A stretch of DNA of 64,000 nt. Origin: Pholiota molesta. Its lineage: Eukaryota; Basidiomycota; Agaricomycetes; Agaricales; Strophariaceae. Shown one piece after another: positions 41,137-52,518 of the stretch (the first letter of the stretch is position 1; each line of letters opens with the position of its first letter). The stretch lies in assembly GCA_014925825.1 (NCBI GenBank), contig JACGCK010000212.1:1-64000 (forward strand), read 5' to 3'. A model generated the notes under the pieces. The model had not been told where the DNA came from. It saw only the letters and a program-made list of their open reading frames with translations, and did not search any database. The translations under genes were made by a program, and so were the position numbers.

Positions 41137-42505
41137 TCAGTGTTTCTTCGCGCGACCGACAGTCTTCCGTGTTTCAGGAGCTTCAAGAAAACCTCCCAAA
41201 TCAAGTGCATTGCGAGCTGCTTGATTTATGTGTTTGAATCTGTCAGGGCCAAGGTGGATGCCTCCAAAATATCGAGTCACCACAACCAGCACGTTGTTGA
41301 CTTCCTGTTGTAGAAGTAAGAATAGTGGTTTGTATTTTCAGGGTGAAATGAGAAGGAAACCCTCACCAAGATCTGGAGAAGATGGGCTAATCTACCACCC
41401 GCAGCAGTTTCGCCGTCGTCGTCATTATCTATTACCACGGAACGTTCATGAATATTTGGAAATCATAGAAGAGATGGCTGCAAAACAAACCTTGGTGAAG
41501 GACACCTTCACTTTGACATCGCCATGCGTTGATGATAGGATGTGCTGCCCTAGATATTCGACGATCTGACATTAAATGGGCCAGGACAAGAGGAACCTAT
41601 TCAGATATCAGTGGGAGGGTTTACACGAGTAGAACTTCGATGAACACTTACCTCAGATGGATGATGAATCCGACAAGCTCGCCCAACAAAAGCACTTTCA
41701 CGATCCGTGATCGGTTCAGCCACGTATAGGTTGACACCAGCAGGCAGTTCAAACGGAGCGGGTTCGATGATGCCCGATATATGATCCTCATCTGGCACAA
41801 TGCGAGAGTCTGTCAAGTTTTGTTGCGCGATGTCGCTAGAACTGGCCGAGTCGCCTTTTGCATCGTCTCGCACGAGTTCGCCGGCTTTTTCTGCGCTCAG
41901 CTTTTGCTCATACCACGACTCGCACCGATCGAGTACGTTTTGTAGCCCATCGAAGACGCATACCGTGTCCTCGGACCATTCGACCCCGCTGATAGATATA
42001 TATGTACGCAGAATAGATCCAAAGAGATTCGAATCGGCGCCAAACGATCCAATGTACTTCGAGAGCAGTTGTAGCTGAGGCGGAGAGGATTTAGGATATG
42101 TCTCTGGTAGAGAAACGAGGACTTTCAAGGAAACGCCCTCGTGGGGTGAAGAAAGGCTACATTTTATTATCCTGTCGCGCGCAAATTAGCAAGTAGGGCA
42201 GCTCACCTCAGGACCACTTCATAGCGTATTGTCCCATCAGCTCTAGCCGGCGATCTCTTCCCATTAGACGGCGACGGATGCCAGAGCCGTATCGCTTGCT
42301 CGCCGTAGATGGACTGGAGGACTACATGGCAGGGTTCGGTTCAGAAAACTTTGCGGGCGGGGCACTCGCCAGAGTAGTCCTCACCCTCGATCTCCGATGC
42401 TACGGCCTCGCGTTCTGGGTTCTGGGCGAGCTCGGTGAGGAAGTTCTGCAGCTCGAGTTGGTAATCCTTCTCATCGATGCTTGATGGTGAGAGTGAACGA
42501 GGCAT
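41137..42505 (-). CDS. RWD plus UPF0029 (IMPACT/YigZ-type) domain protein
   Basis: Exons 42505-42385, 42321-42207, 42156-41652, 41596-41491, 41428-41367 and 41304-41137 join in frame to 358 residues. An N-terminal RWD domain (ASEIEVLQSIYGEQAIRLW ... LKVLVSLPETYPKSSPPQL) is followed by a linker and a C-terminal UPF0029 domain (FVGRACRIHHPSEVPLVLAH, AAHPIINAWR, HLLQILEVNNVLVVVTRYFG, GIHLGPDRFKHINQAARNAL). The same pair of domains makes up IMPACT/Yih1, which binds Gcn1 and dampens Gcn2 signalling; this protein is longer than Yih1 and may be a relative, not the direct counterpart. It shares a 220-bp divergent promoter region with ATG29. Confidence 0.88.
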
Positions 42506-42725
42506 GGGATGCTTATCTTATCAGTAACCAGTTCGTCACACTTGGTTGATTGATCTTGCCAGAGACCACGCTTGGACCTCAATCTCTCTCAATCTGTTGC
42601 TCAATGCCAGTTACTATCTCATTACCGTCCATCTAACTGGAAGACGCTACGGAAAACCCACAGCGAAGACCTACACCCACTCCAACCTGAATTTAGCAAG
42701 AATTTAGTCCCAGGCGCGATTCAGA

Positions 42726-44095
42726 ATGCCACCTAACATTCGCGTCGTTGTCAATCTACCATATAATCGACCGGAAAATCCACCAAACGATCCTCCGCAG
42801 GTGAATACACGGTGGAATTCAGAGTATTCAACCAATTAAATGACAAAGTCTAGATAGAGTGGAACGCCGAAAAGGCCAGCATCTTGTGGGAGGTCATCGA
42901 GAAATCGCGCGCCGTGGACAATGCTGCTACAGACTGTGAGCCAGAAATCCTAAACCAACAACTCATTCCTTGGAGTTTAATCTTCACCTATCTTCAGGGA
43001 CAGGCCTAGCTGCCCATCTCCAAGTGCCACTCCCATATCTCCTCTATCGCGTAAACGCGCGCTTCCAAGAAGAACTACGTGGAATAAGAGACATTGGTGC
43101 TCTAAGCCCAGCAACCGCTCAGTCCCCGAAGGGTTATAGCTTTCCTATTGGGGAAAAGCAGCCACCATCTCTTGCCAATAGAATGGCTGGTAGCACACGG
43201 CTATCGAGCTCAAGACACGGCACCCCGTTGGGGGTGCGAGCTCGACTGAGCTCTCTAGGAAGTAATGCACCACGGCCAAGGAAAGCAACTTCCTCATCGA
43301 CATTAACACTGCAACCGGTGGCACCGAAACTTTTTAGCCCCCTCCGACCTACATCCCCTTCATCTTCCGGAGGCGATACAGATTCCGAAGAGGAGGCTAT
43401 CAAAGAAGAGGAAGCAGATAGAGACGCAGAGGAGGAGGAAGCTCTCGCGCGAAAGCTGGAGGAGCTGCAGAAGATGGTGACGAACGACGGGCTGGGCCTC
43501 GTCAGCGGCACCCGGCCGAAGGACAAGGATAAGGGCAAGAGCAGGGACCGCGGCCGCTCCGCGCCCCTCTCGCCGCGTTCGCTCGGCAGCTCGCGCGTGG
43601 ACACCCTGTCCAGCCGGAGTATGAGCCAGAGCATATCGAGCGCAGGCTCGCCGCACGGGTCAGGCTCGATTCCCGACATCCCCTCGCAGTCGTCCGAATC
43701 CCAGCCCCAGTCGCCGATTGGGAAGGACCTGTCGAACAAGTCCTCGAGTCCTCCTGCTGTGTCTTCTCGGAGCGCGGTGGGCGTTGTCCATAGGCGCTTC
43801 GATCGCTTAAGTGAGTATGGGAGCAATCATGGATCAGAGGCATCCAGTTTTAGTGACCTCAGTGGTATGTGATTTCTATTCTCTGACTTGACAGGACCTC
43901 TCTAACAATTCTTCAGATGCCAGTATCTCTGCATCCGTTTTGGAGAGCGCGCTAATGTCAAATTTGGGAAGTAATGGGTCACGGTTGTAAGTTTTTGACG
44001 CTAGTTCGTCCATCAAGTCGAGCTCATATTTTCCTAGTTCTCAATTTACAAGGACTAGAGCCTCGAATAGGATTCACACTGTTGTTCCCCAGTGA
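42726..44095 (+). CDS. atg29: Autophagy protein Atg29-like
   Basis: Exons 42726-42800, 42854-42935, 42998-43864, 43917-43986 and 44038-44095 join in frame to 383 residues. The N-terminal ~75 residues form the Atg29 domain: VRVVVNLPYNRPENPPNDPP (start region), IEWNAEKASILWEVIEKSRA and AAHLQVPLPYLLYRVNARFQ. The rest is low-complexity, Ser/Pro-rich with an acidic helix (EEEAIKEEEADRDAEEEEAL), probably disordered. Atg29 works with Atg17 and Atg31 in the scaffold that starts autophagosome formation at the vacuole-adjacent assembly site. Fungal members vary greatly in tail length. The last two exons give the ending SRFSQFTRTRASNRIHTVVP; without the last intron the frame would stop two codons earlier in the intron start, so that joint is less sure. 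Confidence 0.85.
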
Positions 44096-44638
44096 ACCCA
44101 TCTCCTTTTCTTCGTTATTATCTTTTCTTGGATGGATCTTGGCTACCATTGCATATTTTGTACAGTAAGTTGTATAATATTCACAGATATTCTAGCTCTA
44201 TCGTTTTGGCTTGGGGATCTAGTGTGATTCTGGGGAGTCTTCTTATTTGTGAGGGCGCGTACCAAAGTATTAGCACTATACACGTTTTAAAGCTGAACAA
44301 TCGTCCAAGTCACTATTGGCCACATCTATATAAGTATCCGTATTTAGCTTCCTCATCGCCTTCGACGCGTAATCCGTATGTGGGACGCGTCAACCATTTG
44401 CACAGTAAGCATGCCATCTTTATGACATTCTAGCACATTCCTGCAGCCAGTGGCATATCCGAAGAGACAATTAAAAGATTGACCCGGCATAAATGCCTTG
44501 TGTGAACACCTCCCAATTGACTTGCCTCGATCACATCACCCACCGCTTTGAATAGATCGCACTTCCACCAAACCACTTCTGCCACCAATAGCCTAAACAT
44601 CACACCCAAGCGACGACTATACAACATATACCCTCACG

Positions 44639-46269
44639 ATGGAACTGACATTCGTAACTGATCTCGGACAGACCTTCGTGGTCGAGATCGACCCGAATAT
44701 GGAGCTCGAGAACGTCATGGCTCTACTCGAGGCCGAGGTCAGCCACTCGATTCATCAGGGCAGATAGCACCATTTTTGAATTTGACATATATGTGCGATA
44801 ATAGTCCTCAATACCCGTCCATGAACAAAGCATCTCTTATGAAGGACGAGAACTGAGCAACCCGAAGGCGACAATCCGAGAATTGGGAGTGCAGGGCGAG
44901 AATGCGATGCTTCTGCTTCGACGGAAGGTGGCTAACGTCGGCGGGCGGTGCGCAACCTCTCTATCCCCGGCATAGCTGCTTGCACTAACGGCTCGATGAG
45001 CTAGATCGATAGAACAGGACTCGGAGATGATGCGCCTCCAACTCCTCGGCGACCCCCGACTCATGGCTGAACTACGCACAGTGCGTCCCGCCCCCCTCTC
45101 TCTCTTTTCACCCCCGATTGACCCCCCGTTAGACTCAGCCAGAGCTCGCAGAAGCCGCCCAGTCCAACTCCGCGCGCTTCGCCGAGCTCCTGCGCCAGAC
45201 GCGCGAGCGGCAGTACAGCGCGGAGCTCGCCCAGCAGCGCGAGATCGAGCGCCTGAACGCGGATCCGTATGATGTGGAGGCGCAGCGGAAGATCGAGGAG
45301 GCGATCCGGCAGCAGGCGGTCATGGAGAACATGGAGCATGCGCTGGAGTACTCGCCGGAGGCGTTTGGGCGGGTGACGATGCTTTAGTGAGTTTCTCTTG
45401 TCGTGCTTAAGGGCAGTGCAGGTCTGAATTGGGATGGACAGTATTCCTGTTGAGGTGAACTCACATCCGGTCAAGGCGTTCGTGGATAGTGGTGCTCAAC
45501 AAACGATCAGTAAGTCGTCTCAGGTGCAAGCAAATTAATGTACTCATCCAAATTTCCAGTGAGCCCGGACACTGCAGAAGCATGCGGGTAGGTGTTACTA
45601 GCATATCTTCATTGTCTCCGTTGCTCATCCTCTAACTGCTGTCTTTGATAGCCTAATGCGCCTCTTAGATACGCGATTTGCAGGCATCGCTCGGGTGTGG
45701 GCACTGCAAAAATCTTAGGACGCGTGCACAGCGCCCAAATCAAAATCGCCGACCTTTTCCTACCCTGCTCGCTCACAATCATGGAGGTATAAAATCTATC
45801 CAAATGATATCTAGACCGTAGCACTTAATTTTTTCTTCAGGGCCGCGACGTCGACCTCCTCCTCGGGCTCGACATGCTGAAAGCCCACCAGGCGTGCATC
45901 GATCTAGAGAAGAATGTCCTGCGGATCCAAGGCAGGGAAGTGCGCTTCCTTTCTGAACACGAGCTGCCCGAAAAAGCGCGCGATCCCGTGCACCTCGACC
46001 CCGCGACAGAGGGCCCGGTGCCTCCAGCTCTTTCCGCCCCGGGGCCAGCATCAACGTCGTCGGCGCCTTTCCCTGGCGGAGGGCGGACAATTGGGCAAGC
46101 GCCGACTGCTGGCGGCAGACCAGGGGCGCCGCCGAGGGCGCCGAGCAGCAGCCATCCCGAGGCGAGTATTCAGATACTGATGGACCTGGGCGCGACGCGG
46201 GAGTTGGCAATCAGCACGCTAGATGCGTCGGGCGGGAATGTGGACGTTGCTGCGTCGCTACTTTTCTAA
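44639..46269 (+). CDS. ddi1: DNA damage-inducible protein 1 (Ddi1), with an apparent one-base frameshift
   Basis: Eight exons: 44639-44737, 44805-44947, 45005-45080, 45133-45386, 45442-45509, 45560-45587, 45652-45786, 45841-46269. The domain order is that of Ddi1: ubiquitin-like domain ([17 protein letters not shown]..., [18 protein letters not shown]), helical middle, retroviral-type aspartic protease with the active site D206 in FVDSGAQQT, and a C-terminal UBA domain ([20 protein letters not shown]). Ddi1 is a ubiquitin-proteasome shuttle and ubiquitin-directed protease. Exon 7 reads [14 protein letters not shown] and then needs one more G to continue [17 protein letters not shown]; the run at 45693-45695 has only three. 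As written, translation would stop shortly after. No intron can fix this. It is either a sequencing slip or a recent null allele. Confidence 0.9.
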
Positions 46270-46530
46270 CTTCGCCAGTGTCAAACTTCAGTTCAAACAT
46301 GACCTATTCGCGATGTTAAGGTGTGTAAAATGATATATGTAACAGTAATGTACATGTGTGTAATGCTCAGTAGACAAAGTCCTGGGTATGTAAGTGTAGC
46401 AGTATTGGTAGCAAAAATACAACAAGACGAAAAGAAATAATAAACAATGAGAGCACAAATAAGCATATTTTCAAGTTGAAACATCCAAGGCCAGAGATAG
46501 ATGGTGTCGAAACTCGACCGAATACCTGAA

Positions 46531-47896
46531 TCAAATGAGACTGACTCTCGTGCGCACAAGCCCCCCGCGCCAATTATGCATCCCCGCCGAGCGATGATGC
46601 GACCACTCTCCCTGCATCCTCGCAAACGCATCCTGGATATGCTCCGGCCGCAGCGCCGTGCGCGCCTCGGGCGGGGGCAGGAACAGGGAATTCACAGGCA
46701 GCGTATACTCGACATCATCGTCTGGGCTGCCTTCGCGGCGCCGCTTCTCCGGCGAGCCCCCGAGGGTGTTGTTGGCCTTGCGCTTGCCGAGGAGGGGCGA
46801 GGTGTAGTCGTCGCGCAGGAAGGACTCTTCGAGGGATTTCTTGACGGCGAGGCCGGCGAGTGTGAGGGAGCGCACCATCTCGAAGGCGAGGAAGCCGACG
46901 ATGTCGACTGTGTCGTCGTTGGCTTTGAGATCGAGCTGCGACGGGAGGTTGAGGAAGTCGCGAAAGCGTTTGGCTGCAGACAAAGCACATTAGCTCAGAG
47001 ATTCTTGACCAATGCCACTTGGTGATGAAATATAGTACCTTTTCTGTATGTGAACGAAGCTTGACGGCAATCGGAGTAATGTTGATACTCTTCTCTTGTC
47101 ATTTGTCGAGTGGCATCATCAGCTTCCTTATTCACAAGTCAGAACTGTGAACCAGTCAAGCCGCGCAGTGGCAGAATGGCTAACCTTTAGGCGCAGTATA
47201 GAAGCCTCATGAGCTTCGATGTCATCTTCGTCCTCCTCGTCATCCGACTGATGTCCGCTTTGTTTCAGAACTTCAGAATAAATTGTGTTAATTTCCCAAG
47301 GAAGCTTGATGGTAATCTTCTGAGCCTTTGCCGTCAACTTGTCTAAAAAAACAAATGAGCACGAGTACGCAAAAAAGGGCAGATGGAATGGTAACTCACC
47401 GTCAGGACCATCATCTAACGGTTCCACATCAACCGCCGCACCGCCATCTCCACCAGAATCTTTTGCGTGTTTCCGCACATCTTTCCAGGAAAGGTACGTC
47501 CGCAAACGATTCACCTTCCCTCTGTCGTGCCGGATAAGGAATATGAGATCCTCTGCATTGAGATAGCGCGCACCCCGTCTGGTGGCCAAAGCTCGCGCCT
47601 GGACAATCTGTCGATAAAAAGGCCTACAGTAAGAAAGAGAACACGAGCTCATTGGAAAAAGAAATAAACGTACAAGCTCAATTAGCTGACTCCGTACAAT
47701 GTCTTCGACCAGGTTTACGGTTTCGATATTGGGGTCCTGGACCTCGCCGAAGACGAACATCTTCAATGGGAAGAGTTAAGCTCAAAGATAGGAGAACTAA
47801 AGAAGTGAGGCTTACCATCTGAGAAATTTCCTGGGTATATTTGTATTCCCTATTGCTGTTCCCTTCCCCTGCGCCTGTCTTTCGCGTCGAAGTCAT
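46531..47896 (-). CDS. spt3: SAGA complex subunit Spt3
   Basis: Exons 47896-47816, 47760-47674, 47607-47400, 47342-47185, 47126-47039 and 46973-46531 give a continuous protein of 353 residues. It has two histone folds, as in Spt3: the first at the N-terminus (YKYTQEISQMMFVFGEVQDP, then IETVNLVEDIVRSQLIELI, YLNAEDLIFLIRHDRGKVNR) and the second in the C-terminal part (ANDDTVDIVGFLAFEMVRSL). Between them is the conserved EEYQHYSDCRQASFTYRKAK, with a family-typical HSDD-acidic insert before it. Spt3 helps deliver TBP to promoters within SAGA in the nucleus. It is convergent with DDI1 (about 260 bp between stops) and divergent from the dehydrogenase gene. Confidence 0.95.
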
Positions 47897-48342
47897 ATTG
47901 AAGATTCTGGGCTGTGTGAAGGTTGGGCAAGGACGTGCAGAGATAGCTTCAGTCCTTCAAACCCGTCCTTGTCGACGAATAGACGGCCAGTTGTGCGCCA
48001 ATAAGTATCTATGATGAGGGGACGAGTGTCAGTGCGCCATTAAGTGCAGAGTCCAATGTCGGTGACAATGACATTATCAAGTCACACCACGTATTATCAC
48101 GTGAATGATGAGACGCGGTCACGCCAGCTCAGCACGTGTCCCGGGCCGGCTATTGCAGCCGGTGTACATCTAAGGATGCTTTCCTGCCTTATGACTTTGG
48201 ATTAGCTCTGCCCGGCAGAGCAGACCAGATCGCCCGGATGCGTCTTCCAACCTCTTTCCGTCTCTCTACATCCTACTCCTTCCGGAACACATCTTTCAAA
48301 TCATCCAAAACCATCTATCATCTCAGCATCGCACAGCACAGA
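47897..48342. promoter_or_regulatory. Shared divergent promoter region, SPT3 / dehydrogenase
   Basis: About 450 bp separate the two start codons. It holds a CACGTG E-box at 48098-48103 and a related GCACGTGTC at 48132. Transcription start points are not visible; an in-frame upstream ATG at 48238 for the dehydrogenase lies inside it. Confidence 0.4.
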
Positions 48343-50554
48343 ATGGCTAGCTCGCAAGCGGCGGTGGTGCGTCGCTCCGCCTCCTATTCTCGAGATTCGC
48401 TGCTGATTCCACGGGTCTTGGGCTGCAGTTTGGGCTGAAGGAGCCCAGCCTGATCAAGTTCCAAGGGCTCATCGATGGCAAGTGGGTTGACGCGAAGAGT
48501 GGCGAGACCATCGTCGTTCGAAGTGAGGCTCCTCTCTATCGCTTGCTTTCCCCGATGGCGCTGACGACGGCTGCACTCTACCCCAGACCCTTTCAACCAG
48601 GAAGAGCTGGGAACGGTCCCGGAAATGGGTTTAGCCGAAACTAAAGAAGCTATTGAGGCTGCTGCGAAAGCCTTCCCAGCCTGGAGCACGACCACCGCCA
48701 AGGTTTGTACTGCTCAGGGGTATCTCTTTATTTTTCTTCAACGCTAACTCTACATTTTCTGCACTCAGTATCGTCATGATTTGCTCATGAAGTTCTTCCA
48801 ACTTATGCAACAGCACCACGACGACCTGGGACGACTCATCGTACGACCGTGGTCCCCTTCTCTGACGTCATATGTGAAACTCACCTCCCATGATTAGACC
48901 CTCGAGAATGGCAAGCCTCTGGCTGAAGGAAAGGTGGATACTCTTCAGAATAAATGTTAGACCAGTCTAACGCAAAACCAGGGAGAAAATGCTTACAGCG
49001 CCTCGTTTCTTGAAGTAAGTCGTCTTCGACTTTTTCAGCTTCACAAATGCTAATTCCAACCAGTGGTTTGGTATGTGATACTTGATATCTAGAATAGAGT
49101 GCGGGTATTTATACCTATATTGCAGCCGAAGAAGCCGTTAGGACCTACGGAGGTCAGTTGTACTCGTTCTGTTCCGATAGGGCAACTGATTCCAACTCTC
49201 GCCGCAGAACAAATACCTAGCCCTTATCCTGGAAACCGCAACGTCGTTATTAAACAACCCATCGGTGTCGTGTATGTATCCTCGATACATATGGACTTCT
49301 TACTGTTTTAAAAAGTCGCTTTTCAGCTCGATTATGACACCATGGAATTTCCCGTCGGCCATGATCACCCGCAAACTCGCTGCTGCACTCGCCGCCGGAT
49401 GCACAGCGGTTATCAAACCACCTCCAGAGACACCGTTTTCTTGTCTTGCCCTTGCAGAAGTAATTGCTTTTTTCTTATGTCCCTTCTGAGGCTCTGTTGA
49501 ATGAACGAACAGCTATCGCAACGCGCTGGAATCCCAGATGGTGTCATCAATATTGTTACTACCCAAAAGAATGTCGTCGAAGTCGGTAAAGAGATGTGCG
49601 AGAATAAAATCGTCAAGAAAATCAGTTTCACGGGATCTACGCCTGTCGCCAAGTTGCTCTATGGTATGGCAGCCTCGACATTGAAGAAGTACGTGTTTCG
49701 CTTGAAACACGACGACTTGAGGTTTACTCATCCATTTTACTTCAAGGGTCTCTTTGGAAGCTGGTGGAAATGCGCCTTTCATCGTCTTTGATGATGCGAA
49801 CATCGATGAAGCCGTCGACGGTATATCTTCTATTCCAATTTTGCAGAGTTGACATGCTCATATTTTTTTTAGCCGCGATTTTGTGCAAGTTCCGTGGCAG
49901 TGGCCAAACCTGTGTCTGCGCCAACCGTATCTACGTCCAATCTACCATTTACGCCGACTTCGCCTCCCGCCTCGCTGAGCGTGTATCCAAATTCAAACTG
50001 GGCAACGGTCTCGACGAGGGAACGTAAGTGCCCGCCCTCTCCACTAAACGTCCTCATCACTAACCCCACCCGCCTACAGCACCCACGGCCCGCTCATCCA
50101 CTCGCGCGCGGTCGAGAAAGTCGAGCGGCACGTGAACGACGCGGTCGAGCGCGGCGGGCAGATCCTCGTCGGGGGCAAGGCCGTGCCGAACACGACGTTC
50201 TTCCAGGCGACGGTGCTCGCGGACGTGCCCCTGGGCGCGGCGATCCACACGGAGGAGACGTTCGGGCCGATCGCGGCGCTGACCAAGTTCGAGACGGAGG
50301 ACGAGGTCGTGCGGCTCGCGAACGACACGGACGTCGGGCTCGCGGGGTACTTCTTCTCGAGGGACGTGGGCAGGGTGTGGCGCGTCGCGGAGAGGCTGGA
50401 GGTGGGGATGGTCGGTGCGAACACGGGGATTATCAGCCAGGCGGTGGTTCCGTTTGGGGGCGTGAAGGAGAGCGGGCTGGGGAGGGAGGGCGGGCATGGG
50501 ATTGAGGAGTATATGAATACGAAGTTGATTGTGTTTGGAGGGATTGGTGCATGA
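48343..50554 (+). CDS. Succinate-semialdehyde dehydrogenase (NAD(P)+)
   Basis: Fourteen exons, the first 48343-48366 and the last 50080-50554, join in frame to 493 residues. Exon 7 is a 7-nt micro-exon (49064-49070, giving Trp-Phe). The enzyme oxidises succinate semialdehyde to succinate, the last step of the GABA shunt. Signatures: the nucleotide-binding [13 protein letters not shown], the general base E265 in [15 protein letters not shown], the catalytic C299 in GQTCVCANR with the second cysteine C301 known in this family for a redox switch, and [15 protein letters not shown] and [14 protein letters not shown] near the end. The second cysteine and overall wording separate it from general aldehyde dehydrogenases. 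The start chosen is the ATG next to the conserved region; ATG 48238 upstream is in frame and would add 35 residues resembling a mitochondrial presequence. Confidence 0.93.
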
Positions 50555-50784
50555 GGTGCTTGAGATGGTTGGTCATTGCTGCAGGAAATAAAAGTGTAGT
50601 TGTATGAATCTTGTGTGCTCAATGCTTATCTATCTATCATTTCTTCATTTCTACCTGCGAGACACAAATCAGCTCCAGTCAAATGGTAAATTCAGCATTG
50701 AAATATCATGTACATCCCCTAAATATATAAAACCCCCCACACAAAAAATATACACAACATGTACACATCCACCCATACATCGTT

Positions 50785-52176
50785 CTACAGCTTCGCCTGG
50801 TACCCCGTCGCCTTCTCCTCCTTGACGTCATTCACCAGCGTGCCGATCCCATTCCCGAGCCACACGCTCATCCGATCGCCGTCCTTGAGGTACTGCGGCG
50901 GGCTCTTCACGAACCCGACGCCCTTCGGCGTGCCCGTCAGGATGATCGTGCCCGGCTCCAGCGTCGTCCCCTGCGAGAGGAAGGCGACGGTCTGGCGGAC
51001 GGTGAAGATCTGCTCGCTGCGTGGGTTGGTGGGGTTAGCACGGGGTCCGGATAGTAGTATTTGTGACTGGGGCAGAGAGGGGGTGGGTGCACTTACGCGG
51101 TGGTGCCGTCTTGCAGCGTGACGCCATTCACGACGGTTTTGAGCAGGATTTGTTGGGGGTCGGTGATGATGTTGTTGGAGACGAGACAGGGTCCTAGGGG
51201 GTTGGTGTTATCTGAAATGAAAAGTCAATAATGTGATTACACGACCAACTAAACAGACAAAACACAAAAAAAAGTGGTCCGGATTTAAATCAGTAGTAGA
51301 CGCACCGAATCCTTTGGAGAAGCCCCATTGCGAGACGGCCAGCTGGTGTTTGCGGAAAGAAACCTGTCGGAACATTCAAGTCAGTTTCGCGGTCTTATTG
51401 TGGACCCATAGGCATAGATCACATCATTGGCGCCGGTATACCCGAGCACGTAGTCCAGCGCATCCGCCTCGCTGACGTCCTTCGCGGCCTTGCCGATGAC
51501 GATGACGAGCTCGACTTCGTAGTCCGGAAGGTGTTCTTTTGGCGGCTGGGCGACGCGTGGGATGACCACTGTTGCGAGGGGCCCGATGAGCGCTGTGACG
51601 GGCTTGTAGAACAGGATTGGGAAGCTGTGTTGAGTTAAAGAAGAGATGTTAGACGGTTTGTTGAGCGCAGAAGAGGTTCGGGAGACCGTACGCGGGCTTG
51701 GCCATCTTCGCTTCAGCCTAGATATTCGTCCGAAAGTGAGCCCTTTGCGGAGAATTTCAAGCGACATGAGCACGCACTGCATGGTCGGAGTAGTTCAACC
51801 CCAGGCAGCGCACGACCTTGATCTCCTCATTCGAGAGCGGCGCGAGGAGCTTGGACACGGTCAGTACCTTCTTGGTGACCTGTGCCGCGGGGTCCAGGGC
51901 AGAGCCCACGATCTCGTAGGCTTTGATAGGCTTCCCTTGGTAGGCTGCTAATCCGACTGCGATGGGTGGTCAGCAAACATGCTTCCGGGTCTGTGGACGG
52001 TGTGGCTCACCATCGAGGCTGGCGTCGACTGGCTGGCCGACATGGACGCGGGATGTTTCGGCGGCGACGAAGCGTATGAGGCGGGACCATTGCTGTGGTG
52101 TGCAAGTGCTAACTGTTAACTTCTTTCCAGTCGCTGATAACTAGCAGTATGAACGCACAGTTCTGATTGGGGCCAT
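50785..52176 (-). CDS. Fumarylacetoacetate hydrolase (FAH) family protein
   Basis: Exons 52176-52159, 52092-52011, 51956-51778, 51717-51692, 51624-51423, 51363-51306, 51211-51097 and 51016-50785 join in frame to 303 residues beginning MAPIRTQWSRLIRF. The first exon is only 18 nt; it is inferred because it supplies an ATG with canonical splice sites in phase. Family landmarks: VRCLGLNYSDHAAEA, the metal-binding acidic motif YEVELVIVIGK, GYTGANDVSFRK, SNNIITDPQ and the GTIILTGTPKGVGF loop. Members hydrolyse C-C bonds or decarboxylate (acylpyruvate hydrolase, oxaloacetate decarboxylase, FAHD1/2 type); the exact substrate cannot be read from the sequence. It is shorter than true FAH, which has an extra N-terminal domain. 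Convergent with the dehydrogenase gene, divergent from CDC14. Confidence 0.9.
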
Positions 52177-52518
52177 TTCAGTCGACGCTGGGGGATGCTA
52201 GGGCAGGTCCGCTGCGCTGTGGTGGTGGTGAGTGGGAACGTCCAGGCCAGACGGGAGATGCGCACGCTCCGTTTCCGAGGTGATGTGCACACGGGTAAAT
52301 ATACGCCATGCCCCAGACGCGGGACCCCCGTCGCGCGCTGACGGAACGGCAGGGCGCGGCCCGGGCGTTGTTCTCGGTCACCTGATGCGGTGGCTCACAC
52401 GCGATCAATCCTGCAACAAAAGTTGAACCAGGAATAGAACCATTCAAACAAACGAGAACAAACGGCCTGCATCCTCGTGGCCGCCCACGCCAGAGCACGC
52501 CGTTTTGACGCACCACCG

